From CAG-632 sp963626805 (GTDB taxonomy: Bacteria > Bacillota > Clostridia > Lachnospirales > Lachnospiraceae), in NCBI GenBank assembly GCA_963626805.1, contig CAVFXS010000015.1, positions 1-11,685 on the forward strand: a stretch of DNA of 11,685 nucleotides. Direction: 5' to 3'. This document shows, one piece after another, positions 5,338 to 11,685 of the stretch. A program made the translations under genes and the position numbers. How positions within the stretch are numbered: position 1 is the stretch's first letter; every line of letters begins with the position of its first letter. The notes under the pieces were generated by a model. That model was given only the letters and a program-made list of their open reading frames with translations. It had not been told where the DNA came from and ran no database searches.

Positions 5338-6477
5338 ATGGGAAAATCCATTAATAATAAAGAATTAGGTAAAGGCATATCGCAGAGAAAAGATGGTCTT
5401 TATCAGGGAAGATTCGTTAATCGTTTTGGAAAGAAGCAGACAGTATATGCAAGAACGCTGAATGAGGTAAGGCAGAAGCTTAGAGAAAAGCAATATGAAG
5501 ATGAGAAAGGTCTTAATGTAGTTACTAAGGATATGACACTTGATGAGTGGTTTGAGATATGGATGGATACATGTAAGAAGAATTGCAGGGCATCTACCAA
5601 GGAAACATACAGAGGACATTATCGTAGAATTCAGAAAGCTTTGGGATGGCGTAAGCTTACATCACTCAATCTTGTAATTATTCAGCAGGCAATTAATGAA
5701 CTTAATAGTGACAATGAGAGAAAGAATTCTAAGAAGATACTCGTTGATATGCTGAATAAGGCTATTGACTCAGATTTGCTTATTAAGAATTGTGCCAGAC
5801 AGGTTAATATTATTGTTTCTAAAGAAGAAAAGAAGGAACGACGGGTTCTCACCCGGAGTGAGACAGAGTTATTCCTTAATTATGCTAAAGATACATTTTA
5901 TTATGATATGTATGTGTTAGCTCTTGATACAGGAATGCGTATAGGAGAATTGATGGGGCTGAAATGGTCGGATATCGATTTTGACAGGAAACTGTTATAT
6001 GTAAGACGTTCACTGTGTTATTTTCACAAGGAAGGCAAGTATGTATTTGAATGGCATGATACCAAGACGCACAATAGTAAACGAACTATTCCATTAACAA
6101 GCAGGGCACTGGAAGCACTAAAAAGACAGAGAATCCGCAGAAAGGAGATTTTGTTGAAGAATGCTGCCAATGCACAGGATGAATACAGGGATTTGGTTTT
6201 TGTAACCAGAAACAATAGACCTACACAACAATTTGTTGTACAGCAATGTATTGATTTGGTGGTAAAGAAAATTCAGAAAGAACATTCTGGATATGAAAAA
6301 GTATCACCACATACTTTCAGACACACATTTGCAACAAGAGCTATAGAGAATGGTATGCAGCCTAAAAGTCTGCAGAAGATTCTAGGACATGCCTCATTAC
6401 AACTTACTATGGATTTGTATTGCCATGTGACTGATGATACTCTTTATAGTGAAATGTTGAAAATGGAAGCTGTATAA
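5338..6477 (+). CDS. int: Tn916-type tyrosine recombinase (integrase)
   Basis: A 379-residue site-specific recombinase that would insert and excise the element. Numbering from the chosen start: residues 11-50 form the N-terminal arm-binding domain (KDGLYQGRFVNRFGKKQT), about 65-155 the core-binding SAM-like domain, and 170-379 the catalytic domain. R201 (TGMRIGEL), K243 (DTKTHNSKR), H325 and R328 (SPHTFRHTF), H351 (LGHAS) and nucleophile Y361 (MDLYCHV) are all present, so it should be active. The start at 5338 is preferred to 5299 because AAGGAAGGAG (5322-5331) lies 6 bases ahead of it. It has its own promoter and an RBS-covering hairpin. No terminator separates it from pyrE 85 bases downstream, so its transcript may continue into pyrE. 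Confidence 0.93.
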   Translation: MGKSINNKELGKGISQRKDGLYQGRFVNRFGKKQTVYARTLNEVRQKLREKQYEDEKGLNVVTKDMTLDEWFEIWMDTCKKNCRASTKETYRGHYRRIQKALGWRKLTSLNLVIIQQAINELNSDNERKNSKKILVDMLNKAIDSDLLIKNCARQVNIIVSKEEKKERRVLTRSETELFLNYAKDTFYYDMYVLALDTGMRIGELMGLKWSDIDFDRKLLYVRRSLCYFHKEGKYVFEWHDTKTHNSKRTIPLTSRALEALKRQRIRRKEILLKNAANAQDEYRDLVFVTRNNRPTQQFVVQQCIDLVVKKIQKEHSGYEKVSPHTFRHTFATRAIENGMQPKSLQKILGHASLQLTMDLYCHVTDDTLYSEMLKMEAV

Positions 6478-6497
6478 AAAGTGAGTAAAAAGTGTGT
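6476..6497 (+). repeat. Tandem 11-base repeat at the integrase stop, candidate arm-type site at the element end
   Basis: AAAAAGTGAGT (6476-6486) is followed directly by AAAAAGTGTGT (6487-6497), ten of eleven bases identical. Related integrases bind short direct repeats just inside the element ends, so these are candidate arm sites. The crossover (att) site would then lie between about 6498 and 6545. A small CGGC/GCCG hairpin is at 6525-6537. Confidence 0.5.
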
Positions 6498-6562
6498 AGT
6501 AAAGCATTTATGGAATAATAATAACGGCGCGAAGCCGCATAAACAGGAGGTTTTAAGATACA

Positions 6563-7243
6563 ATGGAACAGTATAAGCAGGAATTTATAGAGTTTATGGT
6601 AGAGAGTGAAGTATTGAAGTTCGGTGACTTTACATTGAAGAGCGGAAGAAAGTCTCCGTTTTTTATGAATGCAGGTGCATATGTAACCGGTACAAAGCTG
6701 ATGAAGCTGGGTGAATATTATGCAAAGGCAATTCATGAGACATATGGCGATGACTTTGATGTTTTATTCGGACCTGCTTATAAGGGAATTCCGATCAGTG
6801 TTGTGACTGCAGTCGCATATGCGAAGCTGTATGGCAAGGAAATTTGTTACTGTTCCGACCGGAAAGAGGAGAAGGATCACGGTGCAGATAAGGGCAGCTT
6901 CCTCGGAAGTAAATTAAAAGACGGTGATAAGGTTATTATGATTGAGGACGTTACCACCTCCGGAAAGTCCATGGAAGAGACCGTGCCGAAGGTAAGAGGC
7001 GCAGCGGATGTAACGATCAAGGGACTTATGGTATCCTTAAACCGTATGGAAGTAGGTCTTGGCGGTAAGGTCAGTGCGCTGGAAGAAATCAAGGAAAAAT
7101 ACGGATTTGATGCACATGCGATCGTTTCCATGGCTGATGTTGTGGAATGTCTGTATAACAAGCCATGTAATGGGAAAATAATTATTGATGATACATTAAA
7201 AGCAGCGATTGATGCATACTATGAACAGTATGGAGTAAAATAA
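6563..7243 (+). CDS. pyrE: Orotate phosphoribosyltransferase
   Basis: A 226-residue enzyme of de novo pyrimidine synthesis that joins orotate to PRPP to give orotidine 5'-phosphate in the cytoplasm. Visible motifs are FTLKSGRKSPFF near the N-terminus, FGPAYKG (69-75), the flexible catalytic loop DRKEEKDHGADKGSFLG (99-115) and the PRPP-binding motif VIMIEDVTTSGKS (124-136). Length is normal for the clostridial form. AGGAGG at 6545-6550 lies 12 bases from the ATG, slightly far. pyrE often closes a pyr operon; here the upstream neighbour is the integrase of a mobile element, so its native operon promoter may be cut off. No PyrR-type attenuator was seen in the 85 bases ahead of it. Confidence 0.97.
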   Translation: MEQYKQEFIEFMVESEVLKFGDFTLKSGRKSPFFMNAGAYVTGTKLMKLGEYYAKAIHETYGDDFDVLFGPAYKGIPISVVTAVAYAKLYGKEICYCSDRKEEKDHGADKGSFLGSKLKDGDKVIMIEDVTTSGKSMEETVPKVRGAADVTIKGLMVSLNRMEVGLGGKVSALEEIKEKYGFDAHAIVSMADVVECLYNKPCNGKIIIDDTLKAAIDAYYEQYGVK

Positions 7244-7265
7244 AAATCTGAAGGAGGATTGATTC

Positions 7266-7418
7266 ATGACAGAGAATACTTATAAGAAGATGGCTGATAC
7301 GGGAATTGCAAGTCTGGTAGTCGGAATTGTTGCTATCTGCAGTGGGGTTGCATTAGGTGTACTTATGATTGTTAATGGGGCAAGACTCATTAAGGCAAAA
7401 TCAGAGCTTACATTCTAA
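7266..7418 (+). CDS. Small single-pass membrane protein, 50 residues
   Basis: ATG at 7266 follows AAGGAGG (7251-7257) with 8-base spacing and begins 22 bases after the pyrE stop. The product starts MTENTYKKMADTGIAS, has one long hydrophobic segment from about 12 to 37 (SLVVGIVAICSGVALGVLMIV within it) and a short basic tail, NGARLIKAKS, suggesting one helix with the C-terminus inside. The strong ribosome binding site and the terminator 47 bases downstream support a real gene co-transcribed with pyrE. Function is unknown. Confidence 0.72.
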   Translation: MTENTYKKMADTGIASLVVGIVAICSGVALGVLMIVNGARLIKAKSELTF

Positions 7419-7465
7419 GCAATCGGGACAACAGGAACAGTTTGCGTTTCATAGAATGAAGGATG

Positions 7466-7490
7466 AAAGGGAGGCCGATGGCTTCCCTTT
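7466..7490 (+). terminator. Terminator after the pyrE transcript
   Basis: AAAGGGAGGCC (7466-7476) pairs with GGCTTCCCTTT (7480-7490) over 11 pairs, one of them G-T, with a GAT loop. The T-run is short (TTTATGTT) but the stem is strong and its A-rich arm suits termination in both directions. Confidence 0.75.
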
Positions 7491-7559
7491 ATGTTGACTT
7501 ATTTCCTGTATGAAAGTTGAATAATGGGAAAGAGTTGTGGATGTGAATAGGATGGAAAG

Positions 7560-8042
7560 ATGGATAGCAGAAGGAAATTTCGTATATTATGCCTGATACT
7601 GTTTGTGATATATGTTCTGGCAATTATTTACTTTTTGCTTTTGAGTGATATATATGGCAGAACAGAAGGGTATCTGGACTATCGGTACAATCTGGTTCCG
7701 TTTCTGGAGATCAAACGGTTTATACATAGTGCAATCAGCGGAGGGAGTATTCATTTCAAGGATATATGTATAAATCTGATTGGAAATGTAGTTGCATTTG
7801 TGCCGTTTGGAGCATTGGTACGCTGGGTGCGTAACAAGAAGACGGGGGCGTTGGTTGCAATCCTGTATACATTTTTATTCAGTCTTTGCATTGAGCTGGT
7901 GCAGCTGGTGACAAAGGTGGGAGTGTTTGATGTGGATGATCTGATCCTGAATACTCTCGGGGGGGCAATCGGATATTTGTGTTACCGGGTGCTTCGGGCA
8001 ATTGACAGGAGGAAATACGAGAATGACAAAAAGAAAGCATAA
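7560..8042 (+). CDS. VanZ-like membrane protein
   Basis: A 160-residue integral membrane protein of the VanZ family. Predicted helices lie at about 8-28, 68-88, 95-117 and 126-146. Family motifs include YNLVPF (43-48), NLIGNVVAFVPFG (72-84), and ELVQL then FDVDDLILNTLGGAIGY (112-139). The founding member gives low-level teicoplanin resistance, but most members, like this one, lie outside van clusters and have no proven role. An in-frame stop at 7548 fixes the start at 7560; the ribosome binding site is weak (GGATGGAAAG). It overlaps the next gene by 20 bases, so the two are probably translationally coupled, and the M29 peptidase follows in the same direction. Confidence 0.87.
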   Translation: MDSRRKFRILCLILFVIYVLAIIYFLLLSDIYGRTEGYLDYRYNLVPFLEIKRFIHSAISGGSIHFKDICINLIGNVVAFVPFGALVRWVRNKKTGALVAILYTFLFSLCIELVQLVTKVGVFDVDDLILNTLGGAIGYLCYRVLRAIDRRKYENDKKKA

Positions 8043-8355
8043 GGCATATAAATTTCGGGGATTATCGCATTCCGTGGATGGTATGATCTCCTGTGGATTG
8101 GGTGCGGTATCCGTATGTGCTACGATTGTGGAAATGATCCTGACGATCCGGATGCGGGGAGCCGCCGGCAGAGGAGCAGGATATTTAGGGTTTGTTGCAT
8201 TTTTATTTTCGGTTGTGGGTACGATATTTGCAGCCATGAGCTGGAAGGATCAGGAGACCGAGGATGTGTCGAAGCGTGTTGGGACCCTGATGAACGGATG
8301 TATGATTCTGATCAGCGTAGCGTTGATCGTTCTTGGAATCATAAACTGGAATTAG
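8023..8355 (+). CDS. Three-helix membrane protein, probably DUF6142-like
   Basis: A 110-residue conserved hypothetical membrane protein. After a basic start (MTKRKHKAYKFRG) come SHSVDGMISCGLG and hydrophobic segments at about 20-42, 52-73 and 88-107, with a charged loop, WKDQETEDVSKR, at 74-85. The start at ATG 8023 is chosen over an upstream in-frame TTG at 8002 because AGGAGG (8007-8012) lies between them. It overlaps the VanZ-like gene and sits 20 bases ahead of the M29 peptidase, so the three form an operon. I recall this type as DUF6142 in Lachnospiraceae, but that name is from memory. Function unknown. Confidence 0.75.
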   Translation: MTKRKHKAYKFRGLSHSVDGMISCGLGAVSVCATIVEMILTIRMRGAAGRGAGYLGFVAFLFSVVGTIFAAMSWKDQETEDVSKRVGTLMNGCMILISVALIVLGIINWN

Positions 8356-8375
8356 ACAGGAAAGGAAACAGATAA

Positions 8376-10445
8376 ATGAACTATCAGGAGTTATGGAAAG
8401 AAGACAATGAGGCAATCCGGGAGCGGTATGAGCTGGCATTGGAACGGATAAAGATGATCCGGGAAGAACATACCGTATTGGCGGAGCTTCAGGATTATTT
8501 TATACAGGCTGCAAATGTGGTTGAAACAGCTACGGAATATCTGGATTTTGATTATCGGCAGTATTCTATGGAGGAGCTGGAGGCAGGGAATCAGAGACTG
8601 TATGGAGAATTGCAGGCGGAGGCTTATGAGAAGAGCTATGCCAATCCGCAATATGCGGAAAAACAGCTGGGGGACAGCGGAAAGGTATTGAGCTTTCTGT
8701 ATACAGAGTTACTCTCATTACACAGATATGCAAGAGAGAGCAGATGTTCAGAGCTGACCATTCATATGGAGCTACTGATTGAGATTTATAATTTATATGA
8801 GGATCAGGATGCCTTTGATATCCGGGAGGTGCAGAAGGCAATTTATTATTTCTATTATGATTATTGTGATGTGCTGGTGCCTGACAGAACACAGGAGATG
8901 TATGATCCCCGGTTAGACCGGTATGTTCAGCTGGTAGAGCAGGCGGATCTGTCTGATTTACGCTATCTGTATGGATACGGGGAAGCTGTTTCCGCAAATG
9001 AGATCCGGACAGCGCAGTATATGAATCAGCTCTCACAGGAGGAAATCGACCGGCTGGCATTCGTATATACGGATGGATACCGGGAGGGCTTCGAGATCGC
9101 AGGAATCGATCTTTCAAAGAAGAAATATGTAAATCTGCATTATGCCGTGGGGCAGGAGCGTATGATCCGGGCAGCAATCCGGCAGTTCCGGGAGCTGGGA
9201 CTGGAACCGATCATATGCCTTCCGGCCATCAGCCGACTGAATCAGCGGCAGAATCGTCGGAATGGTGTGACGGCAACGCCGGTGAACCGGCAATATGATT
9301 ACGACCATCGATATGATGAAGGAATCTATCTGGACTCTGCACTGATAGAGCGGAAGCTGGAGGTACTGGAGCAGTCCTATGAGATGTATCGTGATTTCAT
9401 GCAGGGCTATGCGGGACCGGCAGTTGTGGAGACCTTTGGCGAGGCACCGTTTGAGCCGGTTGAGAAGCCGGAAGCGATTGCACTTACCAGGAAGCAGCAG
9501 GATTTATCGGTAGAATATACCGCACAGGCCGGACGGCTGGTGAATCGTTACATTAACCGTGAGACATACAGCTTTACGATCATTGCTTATCCGTCACCGG
9601 AGATCGGGGATGAGTTTGAAGAGATTTTCCGTGAGACAACGAAGATCAATACGCTGGATAAGAAGCTGTACCGGAACATTCAGGAGGTCATGATCAACGA
9701 GCTTAATCAGGCTGAGTTTGTAAGGGTTCAGGGTACCGGGAAGAACCGGACGGATATGAAAGTGATGATGCATATCATGGAACATCCGGAACGGGAGACG
9801 AATTTCGAGAACTGTCTGGCAGATGTGAATATTCCGGTAGGAGAGGTGTTTACGTCACCGAGACTGACCGGAACGGAGGGCTGTCTGAATGTCAGTGAAG
9901 TATATCTGAATGATCTGAAATTTGTGGATCTGGAGCTTCATTTCAAGGATGGAAAGATTACGGACTATACCTGTGGAAACTTTGATCAGGAGGAAGCGAA
10001 TATCCGGTTTGTAAAGGAGAATCTGCTGCAGAACCGTGAGACACTTCCAATCGGTGAGTTTGCAATCGGAACGAATACGACTGCCTATGTAATGGCGAAC
10101 CGATATCAGATCGTGTACAAGCTGCCGATTCTGATCGTTGAGAAAATGGGACCGCATTTTGCGGTGGGAGATACCTGCTATAGTTACAGTGAAGAGAACC
10201 GGCTGTATAATCCGGATGGAAAAGAGATCGTTGCGAAGGATAATGAGTGCTCGATTCTGCGGAAGGAAGATGAGAGTAAGGCGTATTTCCACTGCCATAC
10301 CGATATCACAATTCCATATGCGGAGATCGGATCCATCCGTTCCGTTCATGCAGACGGAACCGAAGTGGAGATCATGCGGGATGGAAGATTCGTACTTCCG
10401 GGTACGGAGGAGCTGAACCGCCCGTTAGATGAAGCCGGATTATAA
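8376..10445 (+). CDS. M29-family metallo-aminopeptidase with long N-terminal extension
   Basis: A 689-residue cytoplasmic peptidase. The C-terminal half (from about 395) matches the M29 (thermophilic aminopeptidase T/S) family: NIPVGEVFTSP with metal ligand E490, IGEFAIGTN with E561, KMGPHFAVGD with H594, and HCHTDI with H641 and D643, the expected two-metal set. TG(T)EG at 498-502 is also typical. M29 enzymes are usually about 370-410 residues; here 280 or so extra N-terminal residues are acidic, Tyr-rich and helical (for example YYFYYDYCDV at 157-166) and not recognised as a known domain. The ribosome binding site is AAAGGAAA at 8361-8368. It is the last gene of the VanZ-like operon and is followed by a strong terminator. 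The family call is firm; substrate is unknown. Confidence 0.87.
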   Translation: MNYQELWKEDNEAIRERYELALERIKMIREEHTVLAELQDYFIQAANVVETATEYLDFDYRQYSMEELEAGNQRLYGELQAEAYEKSYANPQYAEKQLGDSGKVLSFLYTELLSLHRYARESRCSELTIHMELLIEIYNLYEDQDAFDIREVQKAIYYFYYDYCDVLVPDRTQEMYDPRLDRYVQLVEQADLSDLRYLYGYGEAVSANEIRTAQYMNQLSQEEIDRLAFVYTDGYREGFEIAGIDLSKKKYVNLHYAVGQERMIRAAIRQFRELGLEPIICLPAISRLNQRQNRRNGVTATPVNRQYDYDHRYDEGIYLDSALIERKLEVLEQSYEMYRDFMQGYAGPAVVETFGEAPFEPVEKPEAIALTRKQQDLSVEYTAQAGRLVNRYINRETYSFTIIAYPSPEIGDEFEEIFRETTKINTLDKKLYRNIQEVMINELNQAEFVRVQGTGKNRTDMKVMMHIMEHPERETNFENCLADVNIPVGEVFTSPRLTGTEGCLNVSEVYLNDLKFVDLELHFKDGKITDYTCGNFDQEEANIRFVKENLLQNRETLPIGEFAIGTNTTAYVMANRYQIVYKLPILIVEKMGPHFAVGDTCYSYSEENRLYNPDGKEIVAKDNECSILRKEDESKAYFHCHTDITIPYAEIGSIRSVHADGTEVEIMRDGRFVLPGTEELNRPLDEAGL

Positions 10446-10518
10446 GACCGGATGATCGAATGACAGGATCGGTTTGATAAAAGCATTCGATAAAATATAA
10501 GAGATAGAAGACGGATAT

Positions 10519-10552
10519 CCCCCGGCTGTGAATATTCACAACCGGGGGTTTT
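10519..10552 (+). terminator. Strong rho-independent terminator after the M29 gene
   Basis: CCCCCGG (10519-10525) pairs with CCGGGGG (10542-10548). A C-A mismatch separates it from an inner palindrome, TGTGAATATTCACA (10527-10540), and TTTT follows. The T-run is on the plus strand only. On the minus strand it would be read after the convergent lipoprotein gene as a hairpin without a T-tract. Confidence 0.9.
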
Positions 10553-10570
10553 ACTGAATGTTACTGAATG
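10551..10570. repeat. 10-base tandem duplication at the lipoprotein stop codon
   Basis: TTACTGAATG occurs twice in tandem (10551-10560 and 10561-10570). The second copy holds the stop and last codons of the substrate-binding protein; the first touches the T-tract of the terminator. It looks like a small replication slip with no effect on the protein. Confidence 0.8.
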
Positions 10571-11565
10571 GCAGTCTCCGCATAGCTGGTATCGACCAGA
10601 TCCTCATAAGGAGCATAGGCATCCAATTCGCCGGCTTCATTTAAGATGTTTTCCAGAAGCAGGAAGCTGTCTTCTTCGAAGATCAGATTATCCTTCCAGG
10701 TATCCTGTGCAGCGTAACGTTCTACGATTACAGTCAGGGTAGCCAGATCTGTTTCTGCAAACTGCGGTGCAATGACCTCTGCAATTTCCTCCGCTGAATG
10801 GGAGTTTACATAGTCCATACCTTTCTGCAGGGCATTGGTAAAGCTCTGGATGATGTCCGGATGAGCTTCCATGTAGCTCTGTTTTGCACAGTAAGCAGTG
10901 TATGGCACATACCCACTGTCGACACCGAGGGAGGCAACGACATAGCCGGCACCTTCCTGCTCAAGAGCGGTAGCGGATGGCTCGAATTCTATCGTGTAAT
11001 CTCCGGTGCCTCCGGCAAATGCACCGGACGTATTGCCGAAGTCGATGTTCTGTACCAGAGTGACATCGGTTTCCGGATTGATGTTGTTTAACTTCAGGAT
11101 GTATTCCAGCACCATCTGTGGCATGCCGCCCGGCCGGCCACCGATGATCTCTTTGCCTACCAGATCGGACCAATGGAAGTTATCGATAGCTTCTCTGGCA
11201 ACCAGGAAGTTTCCGGCCCGCTGGGTGAGCTGGGCGAAGTTTACAGCATAGTCCTCAGCTCCCTGATTGTAGAGGTAAATGGAGGATTCAGAGCCCATGA
11301 ATCCGATGTCTGCCTCATCGGCAACCAGAGCACTCATGGTCTTATCTGCACCGAAGCCGGTGACCAGATTAAGATCAATGCCTTCTTCCTCAAAATAACC
11401 GAGCTCGATCGCAACATACTGTGGGGCATAGAAAATAGAATGTGCCACTTCATTTAAGGTGACGGTTGTGAGATCTGACGAGCTTTGATGGCAGCCGGTA
11501 CACAGGCAGGCAAGCAGGGTGCACAGGCACAGGATCGCTGTCAGACGTTTAAGATTGTATTTCAT
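10561..11565 (-). CDS. ABC transporter substrate-binding lipoprotein, SsuA/ThiY (NMT1) type
   Basis: A 334-residue extracellular lipoprotein that would capture a small solute and hand it to an ABC importer. A basic signal peptide (MKYNLKRLT) and hydrophobic core end in a Cys-rich region; LLAC gives the best lipobox (C20), with C25 (LCTGC) as alternative. The mature part has the NMT1/THI5-like pattern: VAHSIFYAPQYVAIELGYFEEEG (40-62), then ADIGFMGSES (85-94), VGKEIIGGRPGGMPQ (136-150) and a second lobe with PDIIQSF (236-242). Related proteins bind sulfonates, nitrate or pyrimidine precursors such as HMP; the ligand cannot be told here and no thiamine riboswitch precedes it. AGGAG (11575-11571) is spaced 5 bases from the start. 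Permease and ATPase genes are not in the window and may lie beyond its right edge. Confidence 0.88.
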   Translation of the reverse strand: MKYNLKRLTAILCLCTLLACLCTGCHQSSSDLTTVTLNEVAHSIFYAPQYVAIELGYFEEEGIDLNLVTGFGADKTMSALVADEADIGFMGSESSIYLYNQGAEDYAVNFAQLTQRAGNFLVAREAIDNFHWSDLVGKEIIGGRPGGMPQMVLEYILKLNNINPETDVTLVQNIDFGNTSGAFAGGTGDYTIEFEPSATALEQEGAGYVVASLGVDSGYVPYTAYCAKQSYMEAHPDIIQSFTNALQKGMDYVNSHSAEEIAEVIAPQFAETDLATLTVIVERYAAQDTWKDNLIFEEDSFLLLENILNEAGELDAYAPYEDLVDTSYAETAIQ

Positions 11566-11592
11566 AAAAACTCCTGAGAGATATTTACGGAT

Positions 11593-11621
11593 ATTATATT
11601 CAGGAAACGGAGAAATGACAA
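11593..11621 (-). promoter_or_regulatory. Promoter of the substrate-binding protein gene
   Basis: Minus strand TTGTCA (11621-11616), a 17-base spacer and a perfect TATAAT (11598-11593) predict a start near 11586, about 20 bases before the ATG at 11565. The leader is too short for a riboswitch. This suggests the gene begins its own transcript. Confidence 0.82.
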
Positions 11622-11685
11622 TCAGAATTACTTGAGTTTCCGCAAAATGTAATTAAAAAATAGTTATGTCTTCCCAGAGCACCAA

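Larger units (their letters stand above)
1..6500. mobile_element. Right-hand part of an integrated element carrying defence genes, inserted next to pyrE
   Basis: An excisionase-like gene and a Tn916-type tyrosine integrase lie at the edge of an AT-rich block holding three probable antiviral genes (Mrr nuclease, AbiF-like HEPN protein with its RNA, STAND ATPase). Immediately beyond the integrase the sequence becomes chromosomal, beginning with pyrE. In this integrase family the int gene usually sits close to one end of the element, which fits an end between the int stop (6477) and the pyrE ribosome binding site (6545). No conjugation, replication or capsid genes are in the window, so it may be an IME, ICE, satellite or defence island. 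The left end is not visible and the exact right end (about 6480-6540) is inferred, not proven by a matching direct repeat. Confidence 0.65.

Noticed and set aside
6478..6562. PyrR-type attenuator or tRNA att site ahead of pyrE
   Set aside because: The 85-base gap has only a 4-bp CGGC/GCCG hairpin; no antiterminator/terminator pair or tRNA 3' end is visible.
7494..7525. Promoter ahead of the VanZ-like gene (TTGACT with AATAAT)
   Set aside because: The -35 is good but the spacing of 20 bases is too long and no better -10 is present, so I do not call it.
8566..9177. 203-codon minus-strand open frame inside the M29 gene
   Set aside because: It is antisense to a gene with clear catalytic motifs, is Pro/His-rich in a way typical of shadow frames, and has no Shine-Dalgarno.
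11566..11685. Thiamine (TPP) riboswitch ahead of the ThiY-like lipoprotein
   Set aside because: The promoter lies only about 20 bases from the ATG and none of the conserved TPP riboswitch elements is seen.

Overview
The window looks like the chromosome of a Gram-positive gut anaerobe of the Lachnospiraceae (Clostridia) type. This rests on strong AGGAGG ribosome binding sites, moderate-to-low GC, a Clostridia-like PyrE, a VanZ / small membrane protein / large M29 aminopeptidase cluster, and a lipoprotein substrate-binding protein. Species cannot be named from the sequence alone.

Bases 1 to about 6500 read as the right-hand part of an integrated mobile element; its left end is outside the window. 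It carries AT-rich defence cargo and then its own recombination genes. In order these are: an Mrr-type restriction endonuclease (+); an Abi_2/AbiF-family HEPN protein (-) preceded by a small non-coding RNA with its own consensus promoter and terminator; a STAND/NB-ARC ATPase with C-terminal TPR-like helices (-); a 424-base regulatory interval; an excisionase-like protein (+); and a Tn916-type tyrosine integrase (+). The element stops immediately upstream of pyrE, so the island appears to sit at the pyrE 5' flank.

The most notable system is the RNA-HEPN pair at 1086-2155. A TTGACA-17-TATAGT promoter drives a roughly 70-nt GC-rich RNA ending in a UNCG-capped terminator, and the abiF-like gene starts just behind it. 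This is a toxin/antitoxin-RNA layout. Two more points concern the neighbouring STAND gene. Its last codon is an in-frame amber followed by 29 further TPR-like codons that still read open. Its probable promoter is overlapped by a perfect match to the Gram-positive LexA box.

The interval ahead of the excisionase gene (about 4812-4955) could fold into a series of small hairpins, including a GNRA loop. The integrase has its own extended -10 promoter and a hairpin that covers its Shine-Dalgarno sequence.

From about 6540 on the sequence is ordinary chromosome: pyrE, a 50-residue membrane protein too short for routine calling, a terminator, then VanZ-like, a three-helix membrane protein and an M29 aminopeptidase with a long N-terminal extension, a strong terminator, and a convergent SsuA/ThiY-like lipoprotein with a clear promoter. 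No rRNA, tRNA, CRISPR array or insertion sequence was seen.
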